DNA from: Chrysoperla carnea
Lineage: Eukaryota > Arthropoda > Insecta > Neuroptera > Chrysopidae
DNA: 64,000 bases
NCBI RefSeq assembly: GCF_905475395.1
Contig: NC_058341.1
Span: 31,015,501-31,079,500, forward strand
Direction of reading: 5' to 3'
The notes under the pieces were generated by a model. That model saw only the letters and a list, made by a program, of their open reading frames with translations, did no database searches and was not told the origin of the DNA. Shown here in pieces: positions 62,261 to 64,000 of the stretch; position 1 is the first letter of the stretch, and each line of letters starts with the position of its first letter. The position numbers and the translations under genes were made by a program.

Positions 62261-63924
62261 GAATATGCTTAAGCGTTAGGCTAATCTAGTAGTTTTGTTA
62301 CTTTCAACAAGATAAATTTTGTATTCACCAATTTGTCTTTAAGAGTATGAAATTTACAAAAGATTTCGTTTATTAGCCCTCGGAAGTTATGTTACTTTCT
62401 CTGTCTCATTATTTGTGTATGTTCATGTAAAAAGCTAAATCGGTATATGTTTGAATTCTGAAACTGTTTACACAAACAAAAAAAGGATGAATTTTTGGTC
62501 TGAAAATTGCAAAAAAAAATTTATTTTACATGAAATGAACTATGTATAAAAATATGACTACATTATTATTATAAAATAAATTACTGTGATTTGTAATGTA
62601 AAAAAAATACATATTTATTGTAATAATAATAGAAATAAATAATAAAATAATTAGATTGATTTGTGATATATGAAACTTTGAAAATGAAAGTGTACTTTTT
62701 TATATTAAATTTATTATCATTTTGTAAATATTACTCTGTAAACAATAATAACAATTTATTTCACGCACACAACAGACCAATCGCATTTTATGTTTTTGTG
62801 TGATGATTATTTTTTTATTAATCTTTTTTATAAAAAAATCACACAAAACACATGAGAAATAAAAAAAGAATTAAATAACATGAAAACAAAATGTCTGTGG
62901 TTATAAATATGAAGTGTGGTTTTTGTTTCTGTGGTTTTAAATCAAATATTTAATAAAAAAAATGACATGAGAAACGGGGGATACCGCAGCATCATCATTT
63001 ACGCGCGGTATATGACAACCTCATAACGTTTATCTAAACATATTGATTTCTCATCGAAACGACTGATCATAGGTGTAAATTACTCTTTTTTTCATATTAA
63101 TGGTCTCCCATTACACACATAATATTTTATGTTATTCTTAACATGTCATGTTATGTTTGATATGTCACGTTTAAACAACACTTTTAATCGCAGGAAGACA
63201 TGCCGTTTGGTTCTCACTACCAAGTATAGAGGGACCGCCCGTGACTTTAACAATCTCCTCTTTGAATATACCTTTGGAGGGTTTATAAACCGTGAAATAA
63301 TTCACGTAATATATACATTCCATGTTTTGTTGTTGTTAAGCTTTAAGGTTCACGTCGAATGTGGGCGATTTAAAGTGTTAAAAAATTACGTATATTAAAT
63401 TGTAAATAAAAAAAATTTTGTGTATTTTTTTCTTGTAAATAATATTTTTATCTTATTTAAAAAAAGAAACAAAAAACATGCAATAATAATTTATTTTGAA
63501 AAAATTGAATTCTTTTTTTTAATTAAATTATACATCAAAAAAATGTTTTATTTATTTTCTCAAAACAAAATAATATGTTTTTTTTTTTTTTTTTGTTTAC
63601 TTAATTACACACAATTTAATTAAAAGTTGGTGCTACATTATTATACTTAAAAAATAATATTTGAAGATATGACTGAATGAAGGTGTTAACTAACAAACAA
63701 TATATTTTCAACAACCAAGTTTTTTTTCTGTTTTACTGTTTAAAACAAATGTGTTATTTTTACATACTTTACGTATTTTCATCGCGTTATAGCCTTCAGA
63801 AAAGATGGCCATAAATATCAGAAAATAAACCCATGAATTGTATTTCGTTTACCTACCAATTTTACAGACATCTTTAATTTATGGTCCATAAGAATGTTCA
63901 AGATGGCGAAGTAAAATGTCAGAT

Positions 63925-64000
63925 TAAAATTATTTTTTTTAATTTAAAAAATATATATATCTTTTTATAAATTATAGCTCATGTGTTAGTCTGATGTATG
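63925..64000 (+). repeat. Repeat family D fragment, cut by the window end
   Basis: Ends with TTATAGCTCATGTGTTAGTC then TGATGTATG, nearly identical to 18443-18480. The element continues past the window. Confidence 0.55.

Larger units (their letters stand above)
58713..63924. other. Downstream flank of Tollo
   Basis: AT-rich non-coding DNA with poly(T) at 63578-63594 and the GC-richer patch at 62.1 kb. Openings at 58983-59243 (minus), 60053-60289 (minus) and 63129-63398 are unrecognised. Confidence 0.5.

Overview
The window reads as insect nuclear DNA: very AT-rich (roughly three quarters A+T by eye), with long non-coding stretches, degenerate interspersed repeats, trinucleotide microsatellites and one large intron-less gene. 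That gene, at 54122-58024 (+), encodes a 1300-residue long-type Toll receptor whose N-terminus and cysteine-rich hinge match Tollo/Toll-8. The order of the insect cannot be fixed from this window.

Layout. From 1 to about 53.5 kb no convincing multi-exon gene is visible. The interval holds (i) a tRNA-Leu(TAG) gene at 47297-47376; (ii) a tRNA-derived SINE at 15263-15560 flanked by a perfect 14-bp target-site duplication, with a second 3'-half copy at 43728-43866 ending in CCTAA units; (iii) a non-autonomous Helitron candidate at 19827-20546 with TC start, 3' hairpin and CTAG end, the 3' end being tandemly duplicated; (iv) at least four dispersed repeat families, called A, B, C and D here, of which B has seven copies between 12.6 and 35.3 kb; (v) a nearly perfect 244-bp tandem duplication at 1989-2476; (vi) a few short open stretches with splice-like borders (26968-27145, 36691-36780, 48591-48777) and a decayed coding-like fragment on the minus strand (51720-51857), none recognised.

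From 53.5 to 58.8 kb lies the Tollo transcription unit. A candidate TATA-less core promoter (Inr at 53552-53557, A+1 = 53554, G at +24, DPE at +28 to +33) is followed by a leader with two upstream ORFs joined by an ATGA overlap, the ATG at 54122, the single coding exon, a strong 5' splice-site match 33 nt after the stop, and two AATAAA signals. From 58.8 to 64 kb there is AT-rich non-coding DNA, ending in a repeat shared with 18.4 kb.

Functionally the window is one developmental/immune receptor gene with a large, repeat-filled, otherwise gene-poor upstream region, plus one housekeeping tRNA gene. Repeat names are local labels; family assignments rest on copy-to-copy comparison inside the window and remembered similarity, with no database search.
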